25,407 nt of DNA from G963674505 sp964575975 (GTDB lineage: Bacteria > Desulfobacterota > Desulfobacteria > Desulfobacterales > SKZT01). The notes below the pieces were generated by a model. That model saw only the letters and a program-made list of their open reading frames with translations, was not told the origin of the DNA and made no database searches. The stretch is taken from assembly GCA_964575975.1 (NCBI GenBank), contig CAZNTU010000069.1:1-25407 (forward strand). Reading direction: 5' to 3'. This document shows, one piece after another, positions 14,475-24,301 of this stretch (its first letter is position 1; the number at the start of each line of letters is the position of its first letter). A program made the translations under genes and the position numbers.

Positions 14475-15672
14475 AATCCGGCGGCGGACAACACCCGCAT
14501 TGGAAAAGAGAATCCGCAGGCGGGTGACCGCCAGGCAATGGGATTTTTTCGCGTCGACTTCTCCCGGCTTCGAGAAAATCAGCCGGAAAGAATGCATCGA
14601 AAGCGCTTTCTTCGAAGACGCTCCCGAGGTCCGGAAGGGCGGTCTCGGGTTTGCGGGACCTGTCCACCTTGCGTACTATGCAAACTTGCATTTGAGGACC
14701 GTCAACCGGATATTGATGCGGATCGGGGAATTCAAGGCGACCAATTTCAGGCGGTTGAGGAAAAAAATCACGGAGTTTCCCTGGGAATTGTTCCTCGAAT
14801 CGGGGGCCGGCATAGCCGTAAGAGCTTCGTCCAAGGGATCGCGCCTGTATCACACCCAGGCGGTCGAGGAGCGCGTGGCGGACGTTCTGCGCGAAGAACA
14901 CGGCTTGTCGAATGCCTCGGACGCCTCCGGCAACGCTGTCAAGCAAACCATCCACGTCAGAATCGCGGACGATTTCCTCGCGTTGTCCTTGGACAGCAGC
15001 GGAGACAATCTCTACAAGAGGGGATTGAAAACCCATGGAGGCAAGGCCCCGTTGAGGGAAACGGCGGCTTCCGCGATACTGCTGGCGATAGGATATACAG
15101 GGCGCGAACCCTTGATCGATCCCATGTGCGGATCGGGAACGTTTTCCCTCGAGGCGGCCATGATCGCGCAAAACATTCCTCCCGGATGGAACCGGGAATT
15201 CGCCTTTTTCAAATGGCCGTGCTTCAGCCAAGGCAAATGGAACTATATGAGGCGTCAGGCCCGGGACCGGTTCAGGGAGGTCGAAAAACCGCTTGTTTTC
15301 GCGTCGGACATAGACGAGGAAGCTTGCCGGGACCTCGACGATCGTATTAAAACCGCCGGTTACGAAAAAACGGTCCAAGTAGGGCGCGGCGTCGATTTTT
15401 TCGACCTTTGTCCGTCGGCTGCGATAAAAGGCAGAGGCTCGGTGGTTCTCAATCCGCCCTACGGATTTCGGATGAATCCCGAGAATATCGATGCGAGTCG
15501 GTTTTACGCGGAAATATTCCTGAAATTGAAAAGGGACTACAAGGGATGGAAAACGGCGATCGTCGTTCCCGAACAAAAACCGGCGATCCGGCTGCCCTTT
15601 AAGTGGAAGCGCAAGCGCCTGTTCCACGGCGGCCTCGACTTGTCTCTTTATTGCGGAAAAGTCCCCGGTTGA
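14464..15672 (+). CDS. THUMP-domain class I RNA methyltransferase (RlmL N-domain-like)
   Basis: A 402-residue SAM-dependent RNA methyltransferase like the m2G2445 domain of E. coli RlmL (YcbY). The N-terminal part (about 25-170) is a ferredoxin-like/THUMP RNA-binding region, starting FFASTSPGFEKISRKE. A link SLYKRGLK-like segment (NLYKRGLKTHGGKAPLRET, 182-200) is typical of the family. The catalytic domain has SAM motif I DPMCGSGTFSLEAAMIA (219-235), motif II ASDIDEEA (280-287) and the target-base motif NPPYG (330-334). Basic KWKRKR (380-385) near the end fits RNA contact. It starts inside the transporter gene after AAGGAAGAG. The precise rRNA or tRNA target is inferred only from family likeness. 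Confidence 0.88.
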   Translation: MPDEIRRRTTPALEKRIRRRVTARQWDFFASTSPGFEKISRKECIESAFFEDAPEVRKGGLGFAGPVHLAYYANLHLRTVNRILMRIGEFKATNFRRLRKKITEFPWELFLESGAGIAVRASSKGSRLYHTQAVEERVADVLREEHGLSNASDASGNAVKQTIHVRIADDFLALSLDSSGDNLYKRGLKTHGGKAPLRETAASAILLAIGYTGREPLIDPMCGSGTFSLEAAMIAQNIPPGWNREFAFFKWPCFSQGKWNYMRRQARDRFREVEKPLVFASDIDEEACRDLDDRIKTAGYEKTVQVGRGVDFFDLCPSAAIKGRGSVVLNPPYGFRMNPENIDASRFYAEIFLKLKRDYKGWKTAIVVPEQKPAIRLPFKWKRKRLFHGGLDLSLYCGKVPG

Positions 15673-15718
15673 AACTCGAAACGTCCTCTTGCTATCAAAG
15701 GGATTGGCGTGGTAATAA

Positions 15719-15837
15719 GGTGAAAGCTGGAAGGTGGAAGCTGGAAGGTGAAAGGTGAAAGCTGGAAGGTGGAAGGTGAAAGGTGGAAGCTCGAAGCTGG
15801 AAGGGGGAAGCTCGAAGGGGGAATGGGGAAGATTAAA
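15719..15837 (+). repeat. heptanucleotide tandem array (17 units), left arm
   Basis: Seventeen 7-bp units run without a break: GGTGAAA, GCTGGAA, GGTGGAA and GCTGGAA in mixed order, then GCTCGAA, GGGGGAA, TGGGGAA and finally GATTAAA. The consensus is roughly G-(G/C)-T-G-G-A-A. It ends 25 bp before the ATG of the four-helix-bundle gene. Matching units in opposite orientation follow that gene. Confidence 0.9.
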
Positions 15838-15862
15838 GGTTAGGGGCGAAGGGGGAGGCTGT

Positions 15863-16231
15863 ATGAAATTTGCCTATGAAAAACTCGAGGTTTGGAACAA
15901 GGCGGTGGATTTCGCGGTCGAGATTATCGATACGATAGAAAGCGTTGTCGCAGAGAGAAAACATTATCGTCTTTTCGAGCAAATGGAATCGTCGGCATCT
16001 TCCGTAGCGATGAACATAGCCGAGGGGAAAGGCCGCTTCTCGAAAAAGGAGTTCATGCATTTTTGGTACGTTTCAAGAGGCTCCCTTTACGAAACAATGA
16101 CCCTGTTGGAAATCTTCAGAAGAAAAGCCTGGATAAGCGACCCCAAATACCAAGAACTCGAATCAAAGGGAATCGAAATAGCCTCGATGACCAAAGGCCT
16201 CATCAATTCCCATAAAAACTCGACCGATTAA
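15863..16231 (+). CDS. four-helix-bundle protein (23S rRNA intervening-sequence type)
   Basis: A 122-residue helical protein of the S23/IVP four-helix-bundle family. It has the typical opening YEKLEVWNKAVDFAVEIIDTIE (5-26), the ESSASSVAMNIAEGKGRFSKKEFMHFWYVSRGSL stretch (42-75) with the near-invariant N-I-A-E-G, and YETMTLLEI (76-84). Members pair with rRNA intervening sequences, or with diversity-generating retroelements (Avd). No reverse transcriptase and no rRNA are near, so neither link is shown here. The function of stand-alone members is unknown. It sits between inverted heptamer arrays (15719-15837 and 16271-16333), which suggests a cassette that moves or amplifies as a unit. GGGGGAGG lies ahead of the ATG. 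Base composition is more AT-rich than its neighbours. Confidence 0.88.
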   Translation: MKFAYEKLEVWNKAVDFAVEIIDTIESVVAERKHYRLFEQMESSASSVAMNIAEGKGRFSKKEFMHFWYVSRGSLYETMTLLEIFRRKAWISDPKYQELESKGIEIASMTKGLINSHKNSTD

Positions 16232-16270
16232 AACCATAAAATTTTGCCCACAAACTAAGAACCTTGTTCT

Positions 16271-16333
16271 TTTGATCCTCGATCTGGAATCTTCCCCCTT
16301 GGAGCTTCGAGCTTCCCCCTTCCCCCTTCGAGC
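16271..16333 (-). repeat. heptanucleotide array (9 units), right arm, inverted
   Basis: Read on the minus strand these are GCTCGAA, GGGGGAA, GGGGGAA, GCTCGAA, GCTCCAA, GGGGGAA, GATTCCA, GATCGAG and GATCAAA. The unit family is the same as at 15719-15837 but in opposite orientation. A 19-bp block (15799-15817) recurs exactly as its complement at 16305-16323, and a 16-bp block (15808-15823) at 16320-16335. The pair could base-pair in RNA across the gene. Confidence 0.88.
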
Positions 16334-16359
16334 TTAAGAAAGGCAAGTGCGAACGAGAC

Positions 16360-19300
16360 ATGAAACGCATTCCGGAGCGATGGGATATTGTGCTAATCCT
16401 GTTTCTGTTTTTCCTCTCGATTGCCGCGGAGTATTTCGAGGCGATGTCTCTGTTGGAAGAGCAGACGATCGCGTTTCGGCACGCGATGAGGACAAGCTAT
16501 GGCAATTCCGAGGTCACGGCGTTTCCCCGAAACACGATTTTGCTTTTGACGGCGGACGACGAATATTATCTTGAACATGCTGGATATCCGTTGAAAAGGG
16601 CCGACCTTGCCCGTGTCGTCGAGAACCTGACGAAATTGGGGGCGAAAGTGGTGGTTTGCGATTTTCCTCTGATATTTCCAAGCGCTTACGGCGAAGACGT
16701 TGTTCTGGCTAAAGCATTGAAAAATTCGGGCAAGGCGGTGCTCGCCTCCAGGCTCGTTTTCGACCGCGAACTGGGGTTTATTTCATTCCACTACCCGGCT
16801 CCGTTGCTGAAAGAGGCAAGCGAAAGCGGGTATGTCAATCTGACGCCGACCAGCACGGCCATATCGACTTACAGCAGGCTGAGGTTCTATCCGGAAATCG
16901 CCTCCATGGAGGGCGGTTTTCCTCTTGCCGCGCAAACCGCCGCGCTATACTTGGACACGGTCCCGAAACTCGAAGGCGGATTGCTGACGATCGGAGCTTT
17001 CAAACCGATCCGACTCGACCAGTTCGACGACGCGTATATCGATTTTTCGTCGATTCCCTCCAAATACAAGACGATCGCGGAATATTGCGGACGGCCACTG
17101 GTCGATTTTCTGGAAATCGACGCGAGCGATTCGAAGCGGCTCGAAGCGTTGAAAGCCGAAGTCGAAGGCAAAATCGTCGTCGTGGGAGACACTTCGGAAT
17201 TGTCGAAAAACTGGTACGACACGCCCGTGGGGAAAATGAAAGGGATCGAAATCCTGGCCGACTCCATAGCCACGCTTTTAAAGGGCGCTCCGTTGAGACC
17301 CGCGTCCCTGTGGCTGGAAATTCTCCTCTGTCTTTCGGTTTTCCTCTCCATTCTTATTTCGTCGGAATTCGTCTACGATCCCAAAAAGCGCGCGCTTTTC
17401 ATGGTCGTGTCTTTCGCGCTCTACGTTCATATCGCAACCTCTCTTTACGTTTTTACGGGCGTTGTCGTCTCGATGAGCTACACCCTGCTTTTCGGGCTTG
17501 CCGCATACTTCGGGGTCAGCCTTTATTCGTACGTCGAGGAAAGAAAGGTAAAAGACGAAATCGCCGTCAAGCTGCGCGAAAAACAGAAGTCGCTTCAAAA
17601 AGCCGAGGAAAAATACCGGAACATTTACGAAAACGCCGCCGAAGGCATTTTCCAAGTTGCCTCGGACGGCGTGTTCGTCGATGCCAATCCCGCGATGGCC
17701 AGGCTTATGGGGGTGGAAGACCCTGCCGAGCTTGTCGAAGGAAGATGGAACATGATATCGCGCTGTTTCTTCGAGATGAAAGACGGCGCGGCTTTTTTCG
17801 AAAAAATCCGCGTCGAGGGCAACGTTTCCGATTTGGAGTTGCCGTTTCGATGGAAAGACGACGGCTTTTTTCCGGCGGTGGTTTCCGCGAGAGCCGTAAA
17901 GGACGATTACGGCAACATTCTCTATTACGAAGGTTCCATGCGGGATATCACGGAGCGGGTCCAGAAGGAAAAGGCGGTCGGAGAGCGCAAGGCGGCCGAA
18001 GCCGCCAACAAGGCCAAAAGCGAATTCTTGGCCACCATGAGCCATGAGATCAGAAACCCGTTAAGCGCCATTACCGCGGCCGTTCAATCGGCCGTAAGGT
18101 CCGGGCTTTCCGAGGGCCAGCGAAATACGGTAACCGCCATCGAAATGGCGTGCAGGAATCTCACGCAAATCCTAAATAACGTACTCGATTTGAGCAAGAT
18201 CGAGGTCGGAAAACTGGAATTGGACATCAGGGATTTCGATCTGCGCGAGGCGCTCGAATCCGTCGCGACGTTGTATCGGGAGATGGCCGTCGCCAAAAGG
18301 AACGAGCTTGTCTTGGATATCGATCCGGAACTTCCCGGCGTCGTGCGAGGCGACTCTTCTCGTCTGCAACAAATTCTAAGCAACTTGGTCGCAAACGCCG
18401 TGAAGTTCACGGAGCGCGGAGTCGTCGCCGTGAAAGTCGATCTTCTTCGAAAAGAAAACGGGCGGTTCGAACTGGGAGTTTCCGTGAGGGACACCGGAAT
18501 AGGAATCGCCCGGGACAAGGCGGAAAAGCTTTTTTCCCCCTACACCCAAGCCGAAACTTCGACCAGCAGGAAATTCGGAGGCACGGGACTGGGGCTTTCC
18601 ATCAGCAAGAAACTGGTCGAATTGATGGACGGAAAGATCGGAGTCGAAAGCGAACTATGCAATGGAAGCGTCTTCCGTTTCACCGTGAGCCTGGAAATCG
18701 GCCTGGAGGGCGCGACCGACCGCCTCGAATCGCCTCCCCGGATACGGAAAATCGGAGTCTTGGTGGTCGACGACAATCCCTATTGCCGAGAAATGCTCGC
18801 CAGGACCTTGCAAAGTTTGGGGTGCGAACCGACGGTCACGGGTTCCGTCGAGCAAGCGCGCGACCTGCTGCTCGACCCGGAAAAAAGTTGGGATCTTGTC
18901 CTTTTGGATCACGAAATGCCCGGAGCCGACGGTCTCGCTGTTTTGGAAAGCATCAGGAACGACCTTCGCATCCCTCGACAACCCATTGTTTTCATGTCCG
19001 CGTTCGGCAATCAATCCACGGAGGAGGCGGCCGCCGAAAAAGGCTCGAACGCGTTCCTATTCAAACCGATAATGCAGGGGCGGCTTTTCGATGCGATTCT
19101 GGAGGCGTTCGACCAAAAGGCGCCCAAAGTTCCTCGTACGAAAGATCCGGGATCCATCGAGGAACTGGCGCGCAAAATTCGTGGCGCCAGGATTCTGTTG
19201 GTGGAGGACGCGCAAATCAATCGCGTTTTGACGAAGGAATTGCTGGAGGGGGAAGGGCTTTCGGTCAGATCGGTCGAAAACGGAAAGCAGGCGGTCGAAG

Positions 19301-19890
19301 CCGTGTGCGAAGAAAAATTCGACGCGGTACTCATGGACGTGCGCATGCCGGAGATGGACGGCTACGAGGCTTCCAGGCTCATAAGAAAAGATGCTCGATT
19401 CCAAGATCTTCCCATCGTCGCCATGTCGGCGTCCACCTTGGCAGAGGAAAGAGCAAAGGGATTCGAGTCCGGAATGAACGATTACTTGACCAAACCGATC
19501 AACCTGAAGAAAATCCTGGAAGTCCTTGCGAGGCGCATCGACCGCCGGTCGGAAGAACGGAACCCCGACTCCCCCCTCAATCGGATATTGACAACGGCCT
19601 CCATACTCGAACAAAATAAGAAAAATATGGACTCGGCCCCTGGACGGAGCGATCTGGGGTACGGCGCTCCTCCGCCCTCGAGGATGGTCGCGCATCTTTT
19701 CGACCGACTCGAAGTCATGCTGGAAGACAACAATCTTAACGCCTGCGACTGTTTGAAATCGATCGCCTGCGAAATCGACGACCCGGACCTCCAGGCCGCG
19801 TTGAAAGAGTTGGAAAGACATATCGACAGCCTGGATTTCGAAAAGGCTCGGGAAAAGCTGGCGGAGATGGCAATAAGATTCGAGTTTTAA
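16360..19890 (+). CDS. CHASE2-PAS hybrid histidine kinase with two receiver domains
   Basis: A 1176-residue membrane sensor. In order: an N-terminal membrane helix (9-24); a CHASE2 extracytoplasmic sensor (about 30-310) with LLLTADDEYY, TKLGAKVVVCDFPLIF and KIVVVGDTSE; three membrane helices (about 318-334, 345-365, 367-392); a short coiled coil; a PAS domain (419-530, starting EEKYRNIYENAAEGIFQV); HisKA with SHEIRNP (H562); and an HATPase with N679, DTGIGIA (711-717) and GGTGLGL (740-746). Receiver 1 (797-915) has phospho-acceptor D850, and receiver 2 (943-1060) has D993 and K1045. The last 70 residues resemble an Hpt bundle but lack a phospho-histidine. Signals are unknown. It directly follows the heptamer array. 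No clear ribosome site is near the ATG (AAAGG lies 18 bases away). Confidence 0.93.
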   Translation: MKRIPERWDIVLILFLFFLSIAAEYFEAMSLLEEQTIAFRHAMRTSYGNSEVTAFPRNTILLLTADDEYYLEHAGYPLKRADLARVVENLTKLGAKVVVCDFPLIFPSAYGEDVVLAKALKNSGKAVLASRLVFDRELGFISFHYPAPLLKEASESGYVNLTPTSTAISTYSRLRFYPEIASMEGGFPLAAQTAALYLDTVPKLEGGLLTIGAFKPIRLDQFDDAYIDFSSIPSKYKTIAEYCGRPLVDFLEIDASDSKRLEALKAEVEGKIVVVGDTSELSKNWYDTPVGKMKGIEILADSIATLLKGAPLRPASLWLEILLCLSVFLSILISSEFVYDPKKRALFMVVSFALYVHIATSLYVFTGVVVSMSYTLLFGLAAYFGVSLYSYVEERKVKDEIAVKLREKQKSLQKAEEKYRNIYENAAEGIFQVASDGVFVDANPAMARLMGVEDPAELVEGRWNMISRCFFEMKDGAAFFEKIRVEGNVSDLELPFRWKDDGFFPAVVSARAVKDDYGNILYYEGSMRDITERVQKEKAVGERKAAEAANKAKSEFLATMSHEIRNPLSAITAAVQSAVRSGLSEGQRNTVTAIEMACRNLTQILNNVLDLSKIEVGKLELDIRDFDLREALESVATLYREMAVAKRNELVLDIDPELPGVVRGDSSRLQQILSNLVANAVKFTERGVVAVKVDLLRKENGRFELGVSVRDTGIGIARDKAEKLFSPYTQAETSTSRKFGGTGLGLSISKKLVELMDGKIGVESELCNGSVFRFTVSLEIGLEGATDRLESPPRIRKIGVLVVDDNPYCREMLARTLQSLGCEPTVTGSVEQARDLLLDPEKSWDLVLLDHEMPGADGLAVLESIRNDLRIPRQPIVFMSAFGNQSTEEAAAEKGSNAFLFKPIMQGRLFDAILEAFDQKAPKVPRTKDPGSIEELARKIRGARILLVEDAQINRVLTKELLEGEGLSVRSVENGKQAVEAVCEEKFDAVLMDVRMPEMDGYEASRLIRKDARFQDLPIVAMSASTLAEERAKGFESGMNDYLTKPINLKKILEVLARRIDRRSEERNPDSPLNRILTTASILEQNKKNMDSAPGRSDLGYGAPPPSRMVAHLFDRLEVMLEDNNLNACDCLKSIACEIDDPDLQAALKELERHIDSLDFEKAREKLAEMAIRFEF

Positions 19891-19936
19891 TGCCGACGAG
19901 TAATACGAACGAAACGCAGAAAGAAAGGAGAAGATC

Positions 19937-20198
19937 ATGGCCGATCTTGCCGCAAAATTCAAAATGGCGATGGAGGAGGTCAAAAAATTGCCGTCGAGGC
20001 CCGACAACGAGACGCTGCTGAAGCTCTACAGCCTTTTCAAGCAGTCCACCGAGGGCGATGTTTCCGGACAGCGTCCCGGGTTCGCGGATTTCAAAGGAAG
20101 AGCCAAGTACGACGCATGGGCGGATCTGAGAGGGGCTTCGCGGGAAAAAGTCATGCAAGAATACGTGGATCTCGTCGCGAAACTGAAAGGAGCCGCGA

Positions 20199-20206
<8 letters not shown>
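19937..20206 (+). CDS. acyl-CoA-binding protein
   Basis: An 89-residue ACBP, the small four-helix protein that binds long-chain acyl-CoA in the cytosol. It carries the family's YSLFKQSTEGDVSGQRPG (31-48) and KGRAKYDAWADLRGAS (53-68), which include the lysines and tyrosine that hold the CoA phosphate and acyl chain. The length is normal. AAAGGAG precedes the ATG. Its end overlaps the acetoacetyl-CoA synthetase gene by eight bases, so the two are co-expressed. ACBPs are common in eukaryotes but patchy in bacteria, which makes the pairing informative: it may deliver or hold CoA esters for the enzyme next door (inference). Confidence 0.95.
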
Positions 20207-22154
<1,948 letters not shown>

Positions 22155-22227
22155 CGAAGAAAGAGAAGCGTTCGATGTGCCATTGGTGCGGAATGATTGG
22201 CTGTGGATATTTTATGGCGACCGGGGG

Positions 22228-22327
22228 NNNNNNNNNNNNNNNNNNNNNNNNNNNNNNNNNNNNNNNNNNNNNNNNNNNNNNNNNNNNNNNNNNNNNNNNN
22301 NNNNNNNNNNNNNNNNNNNNNNNNNNN
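22228..22327. other. assembly gap (100 N)
   Basis: Exactly 100 Ns, a nominal scaffold gap whose real length is unknown. The front of a VapB-type antitoxin gene must lie inside it. Sequence on its left (22155-22227) after the synthetase stop shows no gene. Confidence 0.98.
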
Positions 22328-22393
22328 TTTCCGGACGACTTTTTGAAAGATGGCCGAGAACAGCCCGGTATGCAGGAAAGGGAGCCGCTCTGA
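22328..22393 (+). CDS. C-terminus of a VapB-type antitoxin, 5' part lost in the gap
   Basis: The 21 codons after the gap read FPDDFLKDGREQPGMQEREPL and then stop. This is the characteristic tail of AbrB-fold VapB antitoxins, the segment that binds the VapC toxin. Its TGA (22391-22393) shares a base with the ATG of the vapC-like frame that follows. The identification rests on this short tail plus the neighbour. Confidence 0.65.
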   Translation, partial: FPDDFLKDGREQPGMQEREPL

Positions 22394-22485
22394 TGCCATT
22401 TCTCTTTGATACGAATATTTGCATATATCTAATCAAGGGAAAAACGTCTGTGGTTGTTGCTCGATTTAGAAGTCATATTGGATAA
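22393..22485 (+). pseudogene. vapC-like PIN toxin remnant, truncated
   Basis: The frame begins MPFLFDTNICIYLIKGK, the unmistakable start of a VapC PIN-domain RNase with the first catalytic Asp (D6). It then runs to VVVARFRSHIG and stops at codon 31. Intact VapC is about 130 residues and carries three more acidic catalytic residues. I found no continuation in the other frames downstream, so this is a deletion remnant rather than a simple frameshift. The toxin cannot be active. Confidence 0.75.
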
Positions 22486-22526
22486 TACCGCGATTCTTTT
22501 AATGAAAAAACATCCTGTCCCCGGAG

Positions 22527-22640
22527 ATGCGTCCCCCGGTATTGTCCGAGCCGTTCTCGGCTGCGGCCACGATTCCGAAAAGCGAGGAGGAGGCGGAAAA
22601 GATGATGGTGGAATGCCCTTCGGCCATTGTCAAGGAATAG
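22527..22640 (+). CDS. short coding-like frame, 37 residues, unrecognised
   Basis: MRPPVLSEPFSAAATIPKSEEEAEKMMVECPSAIVKE is encoded here in two halves of ordinary-looking protein: an Ala-rich turn, then a charged helix ending ECPSAIVKE. CGGAG lies close before the ATG, and the frame is open back to 22507. The ending looks like the C-terminus of a longer protein, so it could be the far side of the deletion that cut vapC, or a small gene. No function is assigned. One Cys-Pro pair at the end is not enough to call a ferredoxin remnant. Confidence 0.3.
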   Translation: MRPPVLSEPFSAAATIPKSEEEAEKMMVECPSAIVKE

Positions 22641-22771
22641 AAAGTGGAGGTTCCAAGTCCGGAAACTGTCAGGAAGAAAGGTCGGTTTTCGTTCTTCCGG
22701 AGATAGTCTTTCCGATGATGATATGCCGATATAAACATCGAACACTTTATTCATTATGGGAGCTTTTTAAA

Positions 22772-23236
22772 ATGAGAAACGGTTTTATGGGAAACACTAT
22801 GTCAATTGTCGTTTTGTCGTTGATTGTTGGAATGATGGCTTTCGGGTGCGCCGGCACGGTCAAAAGGGAAAGCGCGGCCGGATCCGGAACCTCGACGGTC
22901 GATCCGGGTCCCGTGAACAGGTATTACGAGTTCTCGGACGTTCTGATTCCCGGCGACCTGAAGTTGGTCCCGAAAGGATCGAGCATCTATCAGATGCCTG
23001 GTTTTTCGGCGGGAATGATGATTCTGGATGGATATGTGGATTCCAAATCCCTGTCGTTCTTTTTCGAAAGCAACATGGCCAAGGACAATTGGAGATACCT
23101 TAGCAGCATCAAGTTCAATCCTTACCTTATGCTTTTCATAAAAGAGGGCCGGGCCTGCGTAATAAGAATGGAGGAGACGTCGTTCAAGACGAGAGTCGAA
23201 GTATGGGTGGGACCGACTCCCTCGGACAGGTTTTGA
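22772..23236 (+). CDS. predicted lipoprotein of unknown function
   Basis: A 154-residue protein with a signal peptide (MSIVVLSLIVGMMAFGC) whose lipobox AFGC places the acylated Cys at residue 26. The body (50-148) is a single compact domain, YYEFSDVLIPGDLKLVPKG, then GFSAGMMILDGYV, then SLSFFFESNMAKDNWRYL and VEVWVGPT. I believe this matches a family of small uncharacterised lipoproteins seen in Desulfobacterota and related Gram-negatives, but this is from memory. GGAG lies ten bases before the ATG. An earlier ATG (22756) hits a stop after four codons. The protein sits at a membrane, probably facing the periplasm. It stands alone, 90 bp before coaBC. Confidence 0.78.
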   Translation: MRNGFMGNTMSIVVLSLIVGMMAFGCAGTVKRESAAGSGTSTVDPGPVNRYYEFSDVLIPGDLKLVPKGSSIYQMPGFSAGMMILDGYVDSKSLSFFFESNMAKDNWRYLSSIKFNPYLMLFIKEGRACVIRMEETSFKTRVEVWVGPTPSDRF

Positions 23237-23326
23237 GTCGAGGAACCCGGCGGCGAGCGAAGAAAGAAGACCGGGGGCGGCGTCGAAAAGCCCCGAACTT
23301 TATACGGGAAAACCAGGTATGACCAC

Positions 23327-24292
23327 ATGAGTCACGGAATCGAAGGAAAACGCGTATTGTTGGGCGTGAGCGGCGGGATTGCCGCCTATAAGGCGGCGGA
23401 GGTCCTCAGGGGGCTGAAAAAGCTGGGCGCGCAGGTGCGGGTCGTCATGACCGAAAACGCTTCCCGGTTCGTCGGACCTTTAACGTTTCAAGCCTTGTCC
23501 GGACTTCCGGTCTGCAAGGGGCTTTTCGACGAATCCGACGACGCGTCCATAAGGCATATCGATTGGGCTCAGGAGGCCGACGTCGTCGTGATCGCCCCGG
23601 CCACGGCCAATATTGTCGGCAAAATGGCCAACGGCATCGCAGACGACGCCTTGAGCACGTTCGTCATGGCCGCGACTGCCCCGAAAATCGTGTGCCCCGC
23701 CATGAACACGCACATGTACGAAAACAGGGCGGTGCAGAGAAACCTCGATGTTCTGGAATCCGACGGATGCTATATCCTCGAGCCCGGAGCGGGCGAACTG
23801 GCCTGCGGAACGGTAGGGCCGGGGCGCCTTCCCGATCCCGGACTGATCGTGGACAGAATCGTCAGTGTCCTGACTCCGAAAGACTTGGCCAACAAAAAGG
23901 TGCTGGTCACCGCAGGGCCGACCCGCGAACCCTTGGATCCGGTGCGGTTCGTCAGCAATCCTTCGTCCGGGAAAATGGGATACGCCATCGCCGCCGCCGC
24001 CGAGCACAGGGGCGCCGAAGTCGTTCTCGTGAGCGGTCCGACCGAACTTCCAGACCCGGTCAACGTAAACGTCATGCGCGTGCAAACCGCCGAGGAAATG
24101 GCTTTCGCCGTGTTTTCCCAGGCGGAGGACGCCGACGTCGTAATCAAGAGCGCCGCNNNNNNNNNNNNNNNNNNNNNNNNNNNNNNNNNNNNNNNNNNNN
24201 NNNNNNNNNNNNNNNNNNNNNNNNNNNNNNNNNNNNNNNNNNNNNNNNNNNNNNNNGCGATCCTGGACAGGGTCGCCGAAATGTTAAAGTAG
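23327..24292 (+). CDS. coaBC: phosphopantothenoylcysteine decarboxylase/synthetase, interrupted by a gap
   Basis: Bifunctional CoaBC makes 4'-phosphopantetheine from 4'-phosphopantothenate and cysteine in coenzyme A synthesis. The flavin-binding CoaC half (1-185) has GVSGGIAAYKAAE (13-25), catalytic His in IRHIDW (H77), APATANIVGKMANGIADD (90-107), PAMNTHMYEN (124-133) and the ACG flap (C160). The CoaB half begins VLVTAGPTREPLDPVRFVSNPSSGKMGYAIA (192-222). At 24157 the gap starts, and after it only AILDRVAEMLK and a stop remain. CoaBC is normally about 400 residues, so more than the 100 Ns must be missing. The gene is probably intact in the organism. Its start has only a weak ribosome site. 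Confidence 0.92.
   Translation: MSHGIEGKRVLLGVSGGIAAYKAAEVLRGLKKLGAQVRVVMTENASRFVGPLTFQALSGLPVCKGLFDESDDASIRHIDWAQEADVVVIAPATANIVGKMANGIADDALSTFVMAATAPKIVCPAMNTHMYENRAVQRNLDVLESDGCYILEPGAGELACGTVGPGRLPDPGLIVDRIVSVLTPKDLANKKVLVTAGPTREPLDPVRFVSNPSSGKMGYAIAAAAEHRGAEVVLVSGPTELPDPVNVNVMRVQTAEEMAFAVFSQAEDADVVIKSAXXXXXXXXXXXXXXXXXXXXXXXXXXXXXXXXXXAILDRVAEMLK
24157..24256. other. assembly gap (100 N) inside coaBC
   Basis: Exactly 100 Ns. The flanks are two parts of the same gene. About 276 residues precede it and 11 follow, while the family length implies roughly 110 missing residues (about 330 bp), so the N count is nominal. Confidence 0.97.
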
Positions 24293-24301
24293 ACGGTAAC
24301 C

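Noticed and set aside
15719..15837. Possible CRISPR array
   Set aside because: The 7-bp units are continuous with no spacers, and no cas gene is present.
15863..16231. Diversity-generating retroelement accessory protein (Avd)
   Set aside because: The fold family is the same, but no reverse transcriptase, template repeat or variable repeat lies nearby, so the general four-helix-bundle name is used.
22454..23236. A 260-codon reading of the lipoprotein frame starting far upstream
   Set aside because: The upstream part has a different composition and covers the vapC remnant. The lipoprotein signal starts at 22772 with a ribosome site, so the long form is artificial.
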